From Shewanella sediminis HAW-EB3 (lineage in GTDB: Bacteria; Pseudomonadota; Gammaproteobacteria; Enterobacterales; Shewanellaceae): 64,000 bases of DNA. Positions 42,426-52,262 of this stretch are shown in pieces. The translations under genes were made by a program, and so were the position numbers. How positions within the stretch are numbered: position 1 is the stretch's first letter; each line of letters opens with the position of its first letter. Location: NCBI RefSeq assembly GCF_000018025.1, contig NC_009831.1:620001-684000 (forward strand). The letters run 5' to 3'. A model generated the notes under the pieces. That model had not been told where the DNA came from and searched no databases. It saw only the letters and a list, made by a program, of their open reading frames with translations.

Positions 42426-43072
42426 AGCAGAGATGGCAAGCATTAGGTGAGCGCTTCGATCTGTTGAGTCAACGTGAAAGGGTGATGGTAGCAACGGCTG
42501 CTGTCGTCGTAATCGGTATGCTTTGCTACCTGCCGCTCGAGTCTCTATTACTGAAATATAACGCCCTCTCTAAACAGATAACGGCGATCACTGCCGAAAA
42601 TAAAATATCGCTGCAACAGATCGAGCTATATGAGCAACGCTTAGCTCAAGATCCCAATGATGAGTACAATAACCGCCTTCAGGTTCTCAAGCAGCAGAGT
42701 GCAGATCTCGACGATCAGCTGTCATTTCAGATGGTCGATATGATCCCTGCGGATCATATGCCTACCCTGTTGAGTCAGTTGTTAGGCAAGGTAACTGGTA
42801 TAAAGTTGCAGGAGTTTAAGTCTATTGCACCGACTCCGCTCCTGGCTCTCGATGATGAGAAGAAAACGAATCTATATAGCCATGGTATCCGCCTCACATT
42901 AGAGGGGGATTATTTCTCATTGCTAAAGTTTATCGAAGCCGTTGAAAGTATGCCCAATAAGCTCTACTGGAAACAGATGGATTACAAGGTTGAAGAGTAT
43001 CCTGGCGCTAATGTCGTTTTGGAACTTTACACCATAAGTGTCAATAAGGACTTCATCAGTGTTGCAAATTAA
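42422..43072 (+). CDS. mshJ: MshJ, PilO-like MSHA assembly protein
   Basis: 216 residues with a membrane helix at about 22-42 (MVATAAVVVIGMLCYLPL), a coiled coil, and a PilO/GspM-type periplasmic domain ending LELYTISVNKDF. It overlaps the PilN-like gene by four bases and mshK by 14. It pairs with the PilN-like protein in the inner membrane. Confidence 0.87.
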   Translation: MKQRWQALGERFDLLSQRERVMVATAAVVVIGMLCYLPLESLLLKYNALSKQITAITAENKISLQQIELYEQRLAQDPNDEYNNRLQVLKQQSADLDDQLSFQMVDMIPADHMPTLLSQLLGKVTGIKLQEFKSIAPTPLLALDDEKKTNLYSHGIRLTLEGDYFSLLKFIEAVESMPNKLYWKQMDYKVEEYPGANVVLELYTISVNKDFISVAN

Positions 43073-43409
43073 GGCGAGCTCACTCTTTTCAGTATTCGTG
43101 TCACTGCTGGTGCTAGTGACGAGCACTCTCCATGCTGAAACATTACGTGACCCGACACGGCCGGGCAGAGGCGCTGTTATCACAGATGCCAGAGCGTCTG
43201 GCCATGCCAACGCTTTGGTACTCAATAGCGTATTGAAGGGTGAAACCTCATCCCACGCTGTGATCAACAATAAGATCTTTGTCTTAGGTGATAGGGTGCA
43301 GGGTGTGAAAATAGTTAGAATAGACTCAAGTTCGGTGTCCTTGGCCGATGGACGTAAATTGAAAATGTACCAAGCAATAACAGAGACAAAGGGAAATAAA
43401 TTCAAATGA
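43059..43409 (+). CDS. mshK: MshK, PilP/GspC-like MSHA assembly protein
   Basis: 116 residues from the GTG at 43059, eight bases after AAGGA; this start puts the signal peptide (FSVFVSLLVLVTSTLHA) near the N-terminus. The mature domain LRDPTRPGRGAV and LNSVLKGETSSHAVINNKIF resembles the homology-region domain of GspC/PilP that contacts the secretin. It overlaps mshJ and mshL. Confidence 0.85.
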   Translation: MLQIKASSLFSVFVSLLVLVTSTLHAETLRDPTRPGRGAVITDARASGHANALVLNSVLKGETSSHAVINNKIFVLGDRVQGVKIVRIDSSSVSLADGRKLKMYQAITETKGNKFK

Positions 43410-45109
43410 GAGCGATTAACATTATTACGCCTCTGATAGCGCTTTTGTTGGCAGCCTGCCAAACAACGGACAGGCCACAGCCGATAGAATCGAAGCAAGT
43501 TTTGTCTGATTCGGTACAAGCTGAGCAGAACAGAACCACGACACCACCTCCTGCTGTTATGCCCGATGCGATTCAAAAAGAGTTGGCATCGAAAGAGCTA
43601 CTCAGTGGTTTGTCTCCGGTATTGAGAACCGAACGTCGTTTCGATGTATCGGCTAATGATGTCGATGCAAAGGTCTTTTTCCCAAGTCTGGTGCAAGGTT
43701 CTCCCTTGAGTGTTGCCGTTCACCCGGGCGTGTCCGGGACGATTTCACTCTCGTTGAAGGGGGTCACGCTCAGTGAGGCGCTTCAGGTAGTGGAAGATAT
43801 CTATGGCTACGAAGTCAGCCGCGAAGGCCGAATTTTACGCATTTTCCCATCGGGCATGCGCACCGAAACATTTCCGCTAAACTACCTGTATATGGAGCGT
43901 CAGGGACTGTCGTTGACCTCGGTCAACTCGGGTCGTATATCCGATAGTAACGACTCAAATTCGAGTGGCAGCAACAATAGCAATAACAGTAGCAATAACA
44001 GCAACAGTAACTCCTCGAATAATAACTCCGACTCGAATGGCAATAATAGTAGTAATGATACGACCAACGGCACATTCATTCGCTCTACGACAAAGACCGA
44101 CTTCTGGGGAGAGTTAGAGAAAACTCTGGTCTCTATTGTGGGCAGCACTGGTGGCGGACGTCAGGTGGTGGTAACGCCGCAAGCTGGCTTAGTGACGGTT
44201 CGTGGTTATCCTAACGAATTAAGACAGGTGCGTACCTTCCTACAAACGGCTGAAACTCATCTTCAGCGTCAGGTCATCCTGGAAGCGAAGATTTTAGAGG
44301 TGACGCTTTCTGATGGTTATCAACAAGGGATCCAATGGGATAACGTTCTCGGTCATGTGGGGAGTACCGATATCACCTTCGGCACAAGCGAGAACACTGA
44401 AGGGCTGGGCGATTTAATCACCAATGCCATCGGCGGTGTGACCTCATTAAGCGTTAAGGGTTCAAACTTCAATACTATGATCAACCTGCTCGATACTCAG
44501 GGCGATGTCGATGTACTTTCGAGCCCCAGGGTAACGGCTTCAAATAACCAAAAAGCGGTGATAAAAGTCGGTACAGATGAATACTTCGTGACTGATGTGT
44601 CATCGACGACCGTTGCCGGTACCACTCCGGTGACGACACCTGAGGTTGAATTAACACCATTTTTCTCTGGCATTGCACTGGATGTGACCCCACAAATTGA
44701 TGGTGAAGGTAATATCTTATTGCATATCCACCCCTCGGTTATCGATATCAAAGAGCAGACGAAGGTGATTAAAATATCGGGCAGTTCTCTTGAGCTACCT
44801 TTGGCTCAGAGTGATATTCGTGAATCTGACACTGTGATTAAAGCCAAAACCGGTGATGTGGTGGTTATCGGCGGTCTGATGAAGAGCGAGAACATAGAGG
44901 TTGAATCTAAGGTGCCACTCCTTGGTGATATTCCTCTGGTTGGCGAACTGTTCACCAATAGGTCAAAATCACTTAAGAAAACGGAACTTGTGATCTTACT
45001 TAAGCCAACCGTTGTCGGCGCCGATACCTGGAGAAAAGAGTTACAAAAATCCAAGGCACTATTGGATCGTTGGTATCCGGAAGAAGATGAAAACGGACAA
45101 GGGCAGTAA
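43406..45109 (+). CDS. mshL: MshL, outer-membrane secretin
   Basis: Forms the pore through which the pilus leaves. 567 residues, lipoprotein-like signal (PLIALLLAACQ), an N-terminal secretin domain (VDAKVFFPSLVQGSPLSVAV, LSLKGVTLSEALQVVEDIYG) and the C-terminal secretin barrel (VDVLSSPRVTASNNQKAVIK, VVIGGLMKSENIEVESKVPL). Between them lies a run of about 38 residues almost all Ser, Asn and Asp (encoded at about 43950-44070), probably a flexible linker. It overlaps mshK by four bases. Confidence 0.95.
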   Translation: MRAINIITPLIALLLAACQTTDRPQPIESKQVLSDSVQAEQNRTTTPPPAVMPDAIQKELASKELLSGLSPVLRTERRFDVSANDVDAKVFFPSLVQGSPLSVAVHPGVSGTISLSLKGVTLSEALQVVEDIYGYEVSREGRILRIFPSGMRTETFPLNYLYMERQGLSLTSVNSGRISDSNDSNSSGSNNSNNSSNNSNSNSSNNNSDSNGNNSSNDTTNGTFIRSTTKTDFWGELEKTLVSIVGSTGGGRQVVVTPQAGLVTVRGYPNELRQVRTFLQTAETHLQRQVILEAKILEVTLSDGYQQGIQWDNVLGHVGSTDITFGTSENTEGLGDLITNAIGGVTSLSVKGSNFNTMINLLDTQGDVDVLSSPRVTASNNQKAVIKVGTDEYFVTDVSSTTVAGTTPVTTPEVELTPFFSGIALDVTPQIDGEGNILLHIHPSVIDIKEQTKVIKISGSSLELPLAQSDIRESDTVIKAKTGDVVVIGGLMKSENIEVESKVPLLGDIPLVGELFTNRSKSLKKTELVILLKPTVVGADTWRKELQKSKALLDRWYPEEDENGQGQ

Positions 45110-45112
45110 GTT

Positions 45113-46021
45113 TTGTATCTGCAACACTTCGGGCTGGCGGAAACCCCGTTTTCGCTGACGCCCAATACCGAATTTTTCTTCGGATTAGCGCCTCATGTTG
45201 AGGCGTTACAGGTTCTTCAAACTGCACTGCAAACCGGTGAAGGCTTCATTAAAGTTACCGGTGAGGTGGGGACGGGTAAAACCCTCATCTGTCGAAAATT
45301 AATCAATGAACTTCCCAAACGATTTCATTGTGCCTATCTGCCCAACCCCTATCTCTCTCCTGCAGAACTCAGATGGGCAGTAGCCCTCGAATTGGGGCTT
45401 AAATATTCTGCCGATATCGACCAGATGCAACTTACCGGGCTGATACAGCAACAGTTATTGGCTCTGTGTGCCCATGGTCACTCCATCGTATTAGTGCTCG
45501 ATGAAGCGCAAGCCCTGCCCGATGAGAGTCTCGAGGCATTGCGCCTCTTTACCAACTTAGAGACCGAGAGCCGCAAGCTATTGCAGGTGGTGCTGTTTGC
45601 CCAGCCTGAGTTAGATCAGAGGCTGAGCTTGCACAACTTCCGACAACTAAGACAAAGAATTACGTTTAGTTACTGCCTGAGAGCCTTGACCTTAGATGAA
45701 GCCGAAGCCTATGTGCAGCACCGCCTGTCGGTTGCCGGAAGAGTGGGTAAGCCCTTGTTTTCCCATAGGGACACACGCCTGCTGGCTAAGGCATCTAAAG
45801 GGATCCCAAGATTGATTAATATTTTGGCTCATAAAGCACTATTGCTCAGCTTCGGAGAGGGGTCACACCAGATCGAATATCGACACGTGAAGGCTGCAAT
45901 TGTAGATACAGAGGATACGAAACTGGGTTTTCAAACTAACTGGTTATGGTTCATGGGATTTGGCATGATGTCAATGTTAGCGGGTGCTGGCCTTCATCTG
46001 TTTTATGGAGGCGTATCATGA
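45113..46021 (+). CDS. mshM: MshM, ExeA-like AAA+ ATPase
   Basis: 302 residues beginning with TTG at 45113, three bases after mshL; MYLQHFGLAETPFSLTPNTE is the standard ExeA/GspA opening. Walker A is VTGEVGTGKTLIC and Walker B IVLVLDEAQAL. A membrane helix closes the protein (LWFMGFGMMSMLAGAGLHLF). It probably helps place the secretin. It overlaps mshN by four bases. Confidence 0.92.
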   Translation: MYLQHFGLAETPFSLTPNTEFFFGLAPHVEALQVLQTALQTGEGFIKVTGEVGTGKTLICRKLINELPKRFHCAYLPNPYLSPAELRWAVALELGLKYSADIDQMQLTGLIQQQLLALCAHGHSIVLVLDEAQALPDESLEALRLFTNLETESRKLLQVVLFAQPELDQRLSLHNFRQLRQRITFSYCLRALTLDEAEAYVQHRLSVAGRVGKPLFSHRDTRLLAKASKGIPRLINILAHKALLLSFGEGSHQIEYRHVKAAIVDTEDTKLGFQTNWLWFMGFGMMSMLAGAGLHLFYGGVS

Positions 46022-47259
46022 GCGTGATCAATACCATGCTTAAAGATCTGGATAAGCGCCAACAGTCTCACGAACTGGAGAATTTACATGTGGCGCCGGT
46101 GCAATATCAAAGCTCCACGCCTTCAAAGCTTCCCTGGATGTTATTGGGCCTCGTCTCCCTTGTCTTAGTGTCAGGTATCGTTTTCAGTTGGGATCGATTA
46201 ACCGCTAAGGTGTCTGACGATGAAGCGGTACTCTCAGTCGATAGCAAGTCTACTGAAAACAAGGCCGTTGATATCAAGCTTGCTGAAAACATGGCAACTG
46301 AGAATAAGGCCGGTGCACTAGATGAGCCAGGGCTTACATCGGTGGCTGCACCTTCGATTGGTGCCGATAATCGGGTGGCCCCTGAGGGTAAGCCAGATGC
46401 TGGTGTTACTGTTAAAAGTGAGCAGCGACTAACCCAATTGCCTGCCATTCCCGAGCAAAAACGCTCGTCTGAGAGTGGAGTAAAAGCTGCTGCCAAACCA
46501 ATCATCAAAGAGCAACAAGTGGCGGCCGAAGAAGCGCTCCCGGTCATAACCAGTAAAAAACAAAGGACGACTTCGACGCCTGTATCTCAGTCTGTTAAAG
46601 CCGAAGCCCCCGTGGTTCGATCAAGCAATAATGGTTCAATGGCCGTGACTGAGGTGAAGCTGTCTGATGATCAGTTAGCGCAGAAGAGACTCATGTTGGC
46701 GAGCGAGGCGGAGCAGCAGGGAGGGCAAAATGATGCCATTGTTTATTACAATGAAGCTCTCACACTCAACCCCAAACTACATCAGGCAAGAAAGCAGCTT
46801 GCCGCGCTATATTATGGCAAAGGTCGGCTGGATCTTGCCACCGATCTCTTGAGGCAAGGGATCAGCCTGTTTCCTGCAGAGTTTGACTATGTTTTGCTAC
46901 TCGCTCGCGTTCAGCTGGCATCGGGTAACAAGGCGCAAGCCTTATCCACCCTTAGTCAGATCCCCGATAGCAGCTTGTTGGCAAGACAGAAGTGGGTCGA
47001 GCAGAGTAGTCTGGCACAAGAGGTCAGTGATTTTGTATTAGCCGAGCAGGGTTATCGCAACTTACTCGGTGTGGAGGCCAATCAGGCCAGATGGTGGATG
47101 GGATTAGCCTATTCACTGGATGCACAGGCAAAGTATAGCGCCGCTAAGGATGCCTACAAGCAGGCTGTCTTATACAAATCGGTGCCTGGGAAGGGCTTGT
47201 CGGCTCAGGCATTTGACTATATTGAAAACAGATTGACGCAGTTAGGAGAGATTGAGTGA
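46018..47259 (+). CDS. mshN: MshN, TPR protein of MSHA assembly
   Basis: 413 residues from the ATG at 46018. MSVINTMLKDLDKRQQSHEL is the typical GspB/MshN start, followed by a membrane helix (about 41-57), a long Ala/Glu/Lys-rich periplasmic linker (about 60-215) and TPR repeats in the C-terminal half (NDAIVYYNEALTLNPKLHQA, GRLDLATDLLRQGISLFPAE). It overlaps mshM and mshE by four bases each. Confidence 0.9.
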   Translation: MSVINTMLKDLDKRQQSHELENLHVAPVQYQSSTPSKLPWMLLGLVSLVLVSGIVFSWDRLTAKVSDDEAVLSVDSKSTENKAVDIKLAENMATENKAGALDEPGLTSVAAPSIGADNRVAPEGKPDAGVTVKSEQRLTQLPAIPEQKRSSESGVKAAAKPIIKEQQVAAEEALPVITSKKQRTTSTPVSQSVKAEAPVVRSSNNGSMAVTEVKLSDDQLAQKRLMLASEAEQQGGQNDAIVYYNEALTLNPKLHQARKQLAALYYGKGRLDLATDLLRQGISLFPAEFDYVLLLARVQLASGNKAQALSTLSQIPDSSLLARQKWVEQSSLAQEVSDFVLAEQGYRNLLGVEANQARWWMGLAYSLDAQAKYSAAKDAYKQAVLYKSVPGKGLSAQAFDYIENRLTQLGEIE

Positions 47260-49010
47260 AACCAAAGTTAAAGATGCGTCTGGGTGATCTCCTCGTTCAA
47301 GAGCAGATCATCAGCGAGCCTCAGTTAATGGAGGCTTTGACCGAGCAGCGAAGTACCGGCAAGAAGCTGGGACGCACCCTGATCGATCTCAACAGTATCT
47401 CCGAAGAGCAGCTACTCAGGTTTCTGTCTCAACAGCTGCACATCCCTTTTATCGATATCAGTAAGCGACCTATTCCTCCGGAGGTTGTTAACCTGTTACC
47501 CGAGGTTCAGGCGCGTCGTTTCCGTGCGCTTGTCGTAGAAGATAACGGCGATAGTGCCTTGGTGGCCATGAGCGATCCCGCTGATCTTCAGGCGATGGAT
47601 AATCTCGAAGTACTGCTCACCCCTAAAAGATTAGAGATCGCGGTTGTTACCGAGGGGCAGCTGCTCGATGCCTTCGATAATATCTATCGCCGAACTGATG
47701 AAATTGCTCAAATTGCCGGAAAGCTCGAAGAGGAATATGCCGCCGACGATCAATTCGATCTCGCGAGCTTAACCGACAGCGACAGCGATAACGAGACCAC
47801 AGTTGTTAGATTGCTGCAGTCGATATTCGAAGATGCGGTGCAGATGCGAGCGTCCGATATTCATATCGAACCCGGTGACAAGGTGCTGCGCATCAGACAG
47901 CGTATCGATGGCCAACTGCATGAAAATATCCTGCCGGAGGCGAGTATCGCCGCGGCCTTAGTGTTAAGGCTAAAGTTGATGGCAGGTCTGGATATCTCTG
48001 AGAAGCGTTTGCCGCAGGATGGCCGGTTTCATATGGAGATTAAAGGCCATCAGATAGATGTTCGTATGTCGACTATGCCTATTTACCACGGTGAGTCGGT
48101 GGTGATGCGTCTGCTGGATCAATCCGCGGGCCTGTTGACCCTGAACGAAACTGGTATGCCACCCGAGATCCTGGAAAGGGTGCGCAAGCAGATTAAACGT
48201 CCCCATGGCATGTTGCTGGTAACCGGGCCAACGGGTAGCGGTAAAACCACCACCTTGTATGGTGTGTTGAGTGAGCTCAACACCGCAGATCGTAAAATTA
48301 TCACGGTCGAAGACCCGGTGGAATATCAACTTCCCAGAATTAACCAGGTACAAGTTAACCATAAGATTGGCTTAGACTTCTCTAACGTACTGAGAACGAC
48401 CTTGCGTCAGGATCCGGATATCATCATGGTCGGTGAGATGCGTGACCAAGAGACCGTAGAGATCGGACTCAGAGGCGCCTTGACGGGCCACTTCGTACTG
48501 TCGACCCTGCACACCAATGATGCGGTGACCAGTGCGTTACGTCTGCTGGATATGGGGGCGGCGAGTTATCTGGTTGCCAGTGCGTTGAGGGTGATTATTG
48601 CCCAGCGTCTGGTGAGGCGAGTATGTCAAAACTGTGCCAGAGAGTATGAACTGACGGCTCAGGATAAGGCCTGGCTCAACAGTACCAGTCAGCAAGATTT
48701 TTCTCAGGCTAAATTCAGAATTGGATCGGGCTGTCAAAGTTGTAACGGCAGTGGTTACCGGGGACGAATAGGCATATTTGAGATACTCGAGCTCGATGAG
48801 GCGATGATCGATGCCATGCGTACAGGCAATCCCCAGGATTTTGCCCGAGCAGCATACTTAAGCCCTAACTTTATTCCGTTGGCCGTGTCAGCTTTTAAGT
48901 ATTTAGCCGAGGGTATGACTACCATAGAAGAGGTGGCTAAACTGGTAGAGGATGTCAATGAGACCGAGTCTCCTCTGTCTATAAGGCAGCAACAAGGAAC
49001 TGAGTTTTAA
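47256..49010 (+). CDS. mshE: MshE, pilus extension ATPase with cyclic di-GMP binding domain
   Basis: 584 residues starting with GTG at 47256. Two tandem MshEN motifs at the N-terminus, RLGDLLVQEQIISEPQLMEA and KLGRTLIDLNSISEEQLLRF, are the known cyclic di-GMP site. The ATPase core has Walker A (VTGPTGSGKTTTLYG), an Asp box, Walker B (DPDIIMVGEMRDQET) and His box (GHFVLSTLHTND). A zinc tetracysteine is in CQNCAREY and CQSCNGSGYRG. It drives MSHA pilin assembly at the inner membrane. Confidence 0.96.
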   Translation: MKPKLKMRLGDLLVQEQIISEPQLMEALTEQRSTGKKLGRTLIDLNSISEEQLLRFLSQQLHIPFIDISKRPIPPEVVNLLPEVQARRFRALVVEDNGDSALVAMSDPADLQAMDNLEVLLTPKRLEIAVVTEGQLLDAFDNIYRRTDEIAQIAGKLEEEYAADDQFDLASLTDSDSDNETTVVRLLQSIFEDAVQMRASDIHIEPGDKVLRIRQRIDGQLHENILPEASIAAALVLRLKLMAGLDISEKRLPQDGRFHMEIKGHQIDVRMSTMPIYHGESVVMRLLDQSAGLLTLNETGMPPEILERVRKQIKRPHGMLLVTGPTGSGKTTTLYGVLSELNTADRKIITVEDPVEYQLPRINQVQVNHKIGLDFSNVLRTTLRQDPDIIMVGEMRDQETVEIGLRGALTGHFVLSTLHTNDAVTSALRLLDMGAASYLVASALRVIIAQRLVRRVCQNCAREYELTAQDKAWLNSTSQQDFSQAKFRIGSGCQSCNGSGYRGRIGIFEILELDEAMIDAMRTGNPQDFARAAYLSPNFIPLAVSAFKYLAEGMTTIEEVAKLVEDVNETESPLSIRQQQGTEF

Positions 49011-49098
49011 TTGATGGCCGCCGTTAGAGACAACGGATTTATGATCATCGAAGCAGTGACTGAGAGTAACAGAGAGCAATTGAACATGGTAAAAGCTA

Positions 49099-50319
49099 AT
49101 GGCGACCTATAAATATCGTGGGCGGGATGCACAGGGACAGCAGGTGACCGGATTGGTCGATGCGGCCTCAGAAAGTGCGGCCGCCGATCAGTTGATGTCT
49201 CGCGCTGTGATCCCATTAGAACTCGATGAGGCCAAGGAGAAGCGAGAGTTTTCTCTGGCTTCTCTGTTTAAGGGCAAAGTGTCACTCGATGAGCTGCAGA
49301 TCTTCTCCAGGCAGATGTATTCCCTGACTCGTTCGGGGATCCCAATCCTCAGAGCGATCGCAGGTCTTTCAGAAACGACACATTCACAACGAATGCGGGA
49401 TGCGCTTAACGATATCTCTGAACAGCTCACCTCGGGACGTCCACTTTCATCGGCGATGAATCATCACCCCGATGTGTTCGATGCGCTTTTTGTCTCTATG
49501 GTCCATGTCGGAGAGAATACCGGTAAGCTGGAAGATGCCTTTATTCAACTCGCGGGTTATATCGAGCGTGAGCAGGAGACCCGCCGACGGATCAAGGCGG
49601 CGATGCGATATCCCATCTTCGTACTCATTGCCATAGCTCTGGCCATGGTGATCCTCAATATCATGGTGATCCCCAAATTTGCCGAAATGTTCTCCCGTTT
49701 CGGCGCCGATCTTCCCTGGGCGACCAAGGTACTTATCGGAACCTCTAACCTGTTTGTTAACTATTGGCCCGCCATGCTTGTTGGTCTCGTCGCTACCTTT
49801 ATCGGTATCCGATACTGGCACAGCACAGAGAAGGGGGAGAAACAGTGGGACAGTTGGAAACTGCATATTCCGGCTGTCGGTAGCATCATCGAGCGCTCGA
49901 CCCTGTCACGCTATTGCAGAAGCTTCTCCATGATGCTGAGCGCTGGCGTGCCCATGACCCAGGCACTCAGTTTGGTCGCCGATGCGGTCGATAATGCCTA
50001 TATGCATGACCGAATAGTGGGCATGCGTCGTGGTATCGAGTCCGGCGACTCTATGTTGAGGGTCTCTAATCAGAGTCAATTGTTCACGCCACTGGTACTA
50101 CAGATGGTTGCCGTAGGCGAAGAGACGGGGCAGATAGATCAGCTGCTCAACGATGCCGCCGACTTCTATGAAGGGGAGGTCGATTACGACCTGAAAAACC
50201 TCACCGCCAAGCTGGAACCTATCTTAATCGGATTTGTGGCAGGGATCGTGCTTATATTAGCATTGGGTATTTATTTGCCTATGTGGGACATGCTCAACGT
50301 TGTCAAAGGCGGCAGCTAG
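49099..50319 (+). CDS. mshG: MshG, inner-membrane platform protein
   Basis: 406 residues of the GspF/PilC family: MATYKYRGRDAQGQQVTGLV, then two T2SSF domains (about 68-192 and 272-394) with SLDELQIFSRQMYSLTRSGI and RYCRSFSMMLSAGVPMTQAL, and three membrane helices. It works with MshE. It follows mshE by 88 bp. Confidence 0.95.
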   Translation: MATYKYRGRDAQGQQVTGLVDAASESAAADQLMSRAVIPLELDEAKEKREFSLASLFKGKVSLDELQIFSRQMYSLTRSGIPILRAIAGLSETTHSQRMRDALNDISEQLTSGRPLSSAMNHHPDVFDALFVSMVHVGENTGKLEDAFIQLAGYIEREQETRRRIKAAMRYPIFVLIAIALAMVILNIMVIPKFAEMFSRFGADLPWATKVLIGTSNLFVNYWPAMLVGLVATFIGIRYWHSTEKGEKQWDSWKLHIPAVGSIIERSTLSRYCRSFSMMLSAGVPMTQALSLVADAVDNAYMHDRIVGMRRGIESGDSMLRVSNQSQLFTPLVLQMVAVGEETGQIDQLLNDAADFYEGEVDYDLKNLTAKLEPILIGFVAGIVLILALGIYLPMWDMLNVVKGGS

Positions 50320-50353
50320 TTATGCTCTACCTAGATAAGGGAGACAACTAGCC

Positions 50354-50875
50354 ATGCAGAGCCAACAGCAAGCCGACGGTGAGTTGGTGCAGATGTTTGG
50401 CAAGGTGATAGCTATCGTTTTGCTACTCACATTGCTTAGCATATTAGGGTTTCGTTATTTTGCCTCTGTAGACAAAATAAGTGCCCAGGGGCTGCGCCTT
50501 GACCACTCCAAGTTACTCAACGTGCTGGCCATGGTCAAGGGGCAGTGGCTGGCCAAGGGCCGTCCATCCGAGATGAGGCTGGAGTGGGATACTTCAGGTT
50601 TTCAGGATAGTGAACCGTTCATTATTGAAGGGGAAAATAGTGAAGAGCACACACTTGTTAAAATGAGTCATGGTGGCTGGCCCCTGCTCGATACAGCCGA
50701 TTCAGTTGGCTGTAAGCAACTTTGGCGTCAATTGTTAGGCAGAGAGCTGGTTGAGCAACAGGTTGTAACGCAGCTCAATCCTGAGGGAGATGTTTGTAGT
50801 TATATTGCTAATAACTCGGATCGATTAAGTTATCAACTGTCCACGGGGCGCGTTGTTTTTTTGACGAAAGAGTAA
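50354..50875 (+). CDS. mshF: MshF, minor MSHA protein
   Basis: 173 residues with one N-terminal membrane helix (about 17-36, VIAIVLLLTLLSILGFRYFA) and a periplasmic part with two cysteines; the layout is pilin-like without a classic prepilin cleavage site. Position between mshG and mshB fits MshF. The function is unknown. Confidence 0.75.
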   Translation: MQSQQQADGELVQMFGKVIAIVLLLTLLSILGFRYFASVDKISAQGLRLDHSKLLNVLAMVKGQWLAKGRPSEMRLEWDTSGFQDSEPFIIEGENSEEHTLVKMSHGGWPLLDTADSVGCKQLWRQLLGRELVEQQVVTQLNPEGDVCSYIANNSDRLSYQLSTGRVVFLTKE

Positions 50876-50946
50876 ATATAGCAATTTCATGGGTTTCTAA
50901 AATTTGGCGAACTGATAGAATTGTAAAATTAGATATGGGGCGACAT

Positions 50947-51603
50947 ATGAGGATAAAAAATCAAATGCTGAATCAAGTAAGTCGAAAGCAGCAAGGTTTC
51001 TCGTTAATTGAACTTGTGATTGTGATTGTGATCTTAGGCCTGTTAGCCGCGACCGCAATTCCGCGCTTTCTCAATGTCACCGATGATGCCGAAGATGCCA
51101 GCCTTGAAGGTGTTACTGGCGGCTTGGCCACGGCTGTGGGCTTCGTAAGAGCACAGTGGGAAGTCGATGGTCGAAGTAACAGTAGCGTAGTGCTGGACGG
51201 AACAACGCTTTCTTTGGATACACGTTTCGGTTATCCAACGGGAATGGTAACTAGTGGTTCAGATACTGGAAATGGAAATACCAGTGCGACTGCTATGACA
51301 GATGCGTCGTGTCAGGAAGTATTTAAATATGTTCTTCAGAGCGCGCCTAAAAATGTAATTTATACCGCAGATGCAAGGAAGGCGAGATACACATTTCGTG
51401 TATTAGATGGTTCTGGCGGAACTGCCATAGCCAATACCGGTACGACTGTGACTAACTTAGATCTATGTGTCTATCATCAGGTCGCATCACTGGCGCTGAA
51501 CACCAGTAGCGGGGTACCTACTCCTACACTCGATTTAAATAAAGGTAACGGAATCGCATATAATGCCGGTACAGGTACCGTAGTTACATTCACAAATAAT
51601 TAA
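50947..51603 (+). CDS. mshB: MshB, minor type IV pilin
   Basis: Prepilin with the cleavage site G/F in KQQGFSLIELVIVIVILGLL. 218 residues if started at ATG 50947, six bases after GGGG; ATGs at 50935 and 50965 are alternatives. The body contains two cysteines in ASCQEVF and LDLCVYH. In Vibrio a second promoter for the pilin genes lies upstream of mshB, but I could not place one here. Confidence 0.9.
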   Translation: MRIKNQMLNQVSRKQQGFSLIELVIVIVILGLLAATAIPRFLNVTDDAEDASLEGVTGGLATAVGFVRAQWEVDGRSNSSVVLDGTTLSLDTRFGYPTGMVTSGSDTGNGNTSATAMTDASCQEVFKYVLQSAPKNVIYTADARKARYTFRVLDGSGGTAIANTGTTVTNLDLCVYHQVASLALNTSSGVPTPTLDLNKGNGIAYNAGTGTVVTFTNN

Positions 51604-51695
51604 TGTCCGGCCGCACGGCAGCTGGGAATGGGTATGAAGTTAAAGAGTCACTTAAGTAGAACGTTACTGAACTCGTAAATAGAAAGGTCAAGACT

Positions 51696-52217
51696 GTGAA
51701 AAAACAAAATGGTTTTACACTAATCGAATTAGTGGTCGTTATCATCATCTTAGGTATCTTAGCCGTCACGGCAGCACCTAAATTTATCAACCTGCAGAGC
51801 GATGCACGAGTTTCAGCTTTAGAAGGTATGAAGGCTTCTCTTCAAGGTGCAAACTCTCTGGTTTACTCAAAAGCGGCAATAGCCGGAGATGAGAAAAAAG
51901 CTAAAGGCGATTGGACTGGTGATAATGGAGTTGATATTGGAACTGAAGACAAGGCTAAAACTCAGTATGGTTACCTACAGGGCTTACAGGTTGAGTTAGA
52001 GAATGCTGTTGATGTGAAGTTTAATGTTGGTACTTCAGCTACTGACCCAAAAATAAAGACTGACAACAAGGCTGACTGGGTTATTTTTGTAAAGTCTGGT
52101 GTAGCTACAATTTGGCAAACAGATGCACCTGCAGCGTGTAAGTTTACTTACACCGAATCTGATGGTGTAGGTAAAACACCATCGTTTTCAGATATGCCAA
52201 CGGCTTCAGGCTGTTAA
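51696..52217 (+). CDS. mshA: MshA major pilin, copy 1
   Basis: Prepilin with GTG start at 51696 and AAAGG upstream. The leader KKQNG precedes the cleaved FTLIELVVVIIILGILAVTA. 173 residues. A C-terminal cysteine pair (CKFTYTESDG, TASGC) should form the pilin disulfide loop. The first 66 residues nearly match those of copy 2, but the bodies differ. Confidence 0.93.
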   Translation: MKKQNGFTLIELVVVIIILGILAVTAAPKFINLQSDARVSALEGMKASLQGANSLVYSKAAIAGDEKKAKGDWTGDNGVDIGTEDKAKTQYGYLQGLQVELENAVDVKFNVGTSATDPKIKTDNKADWVIFVKSGVATIWQTDAPAACKFTYTESDGVGKTPSFSDMPTASGC

Positions 52218-52262
52218 TATTGTAAGCACAATTTCTACTTGAAAAATATTGGATATATGTAA

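Noticed and set aside
43900..44148. Leucine-rich minus-strand frame of 82 codons
   Set aside because: It is the mirror of the Ser/Asn tract of mshL; poly-Leu/Glu composition is an artefact of the repeat.
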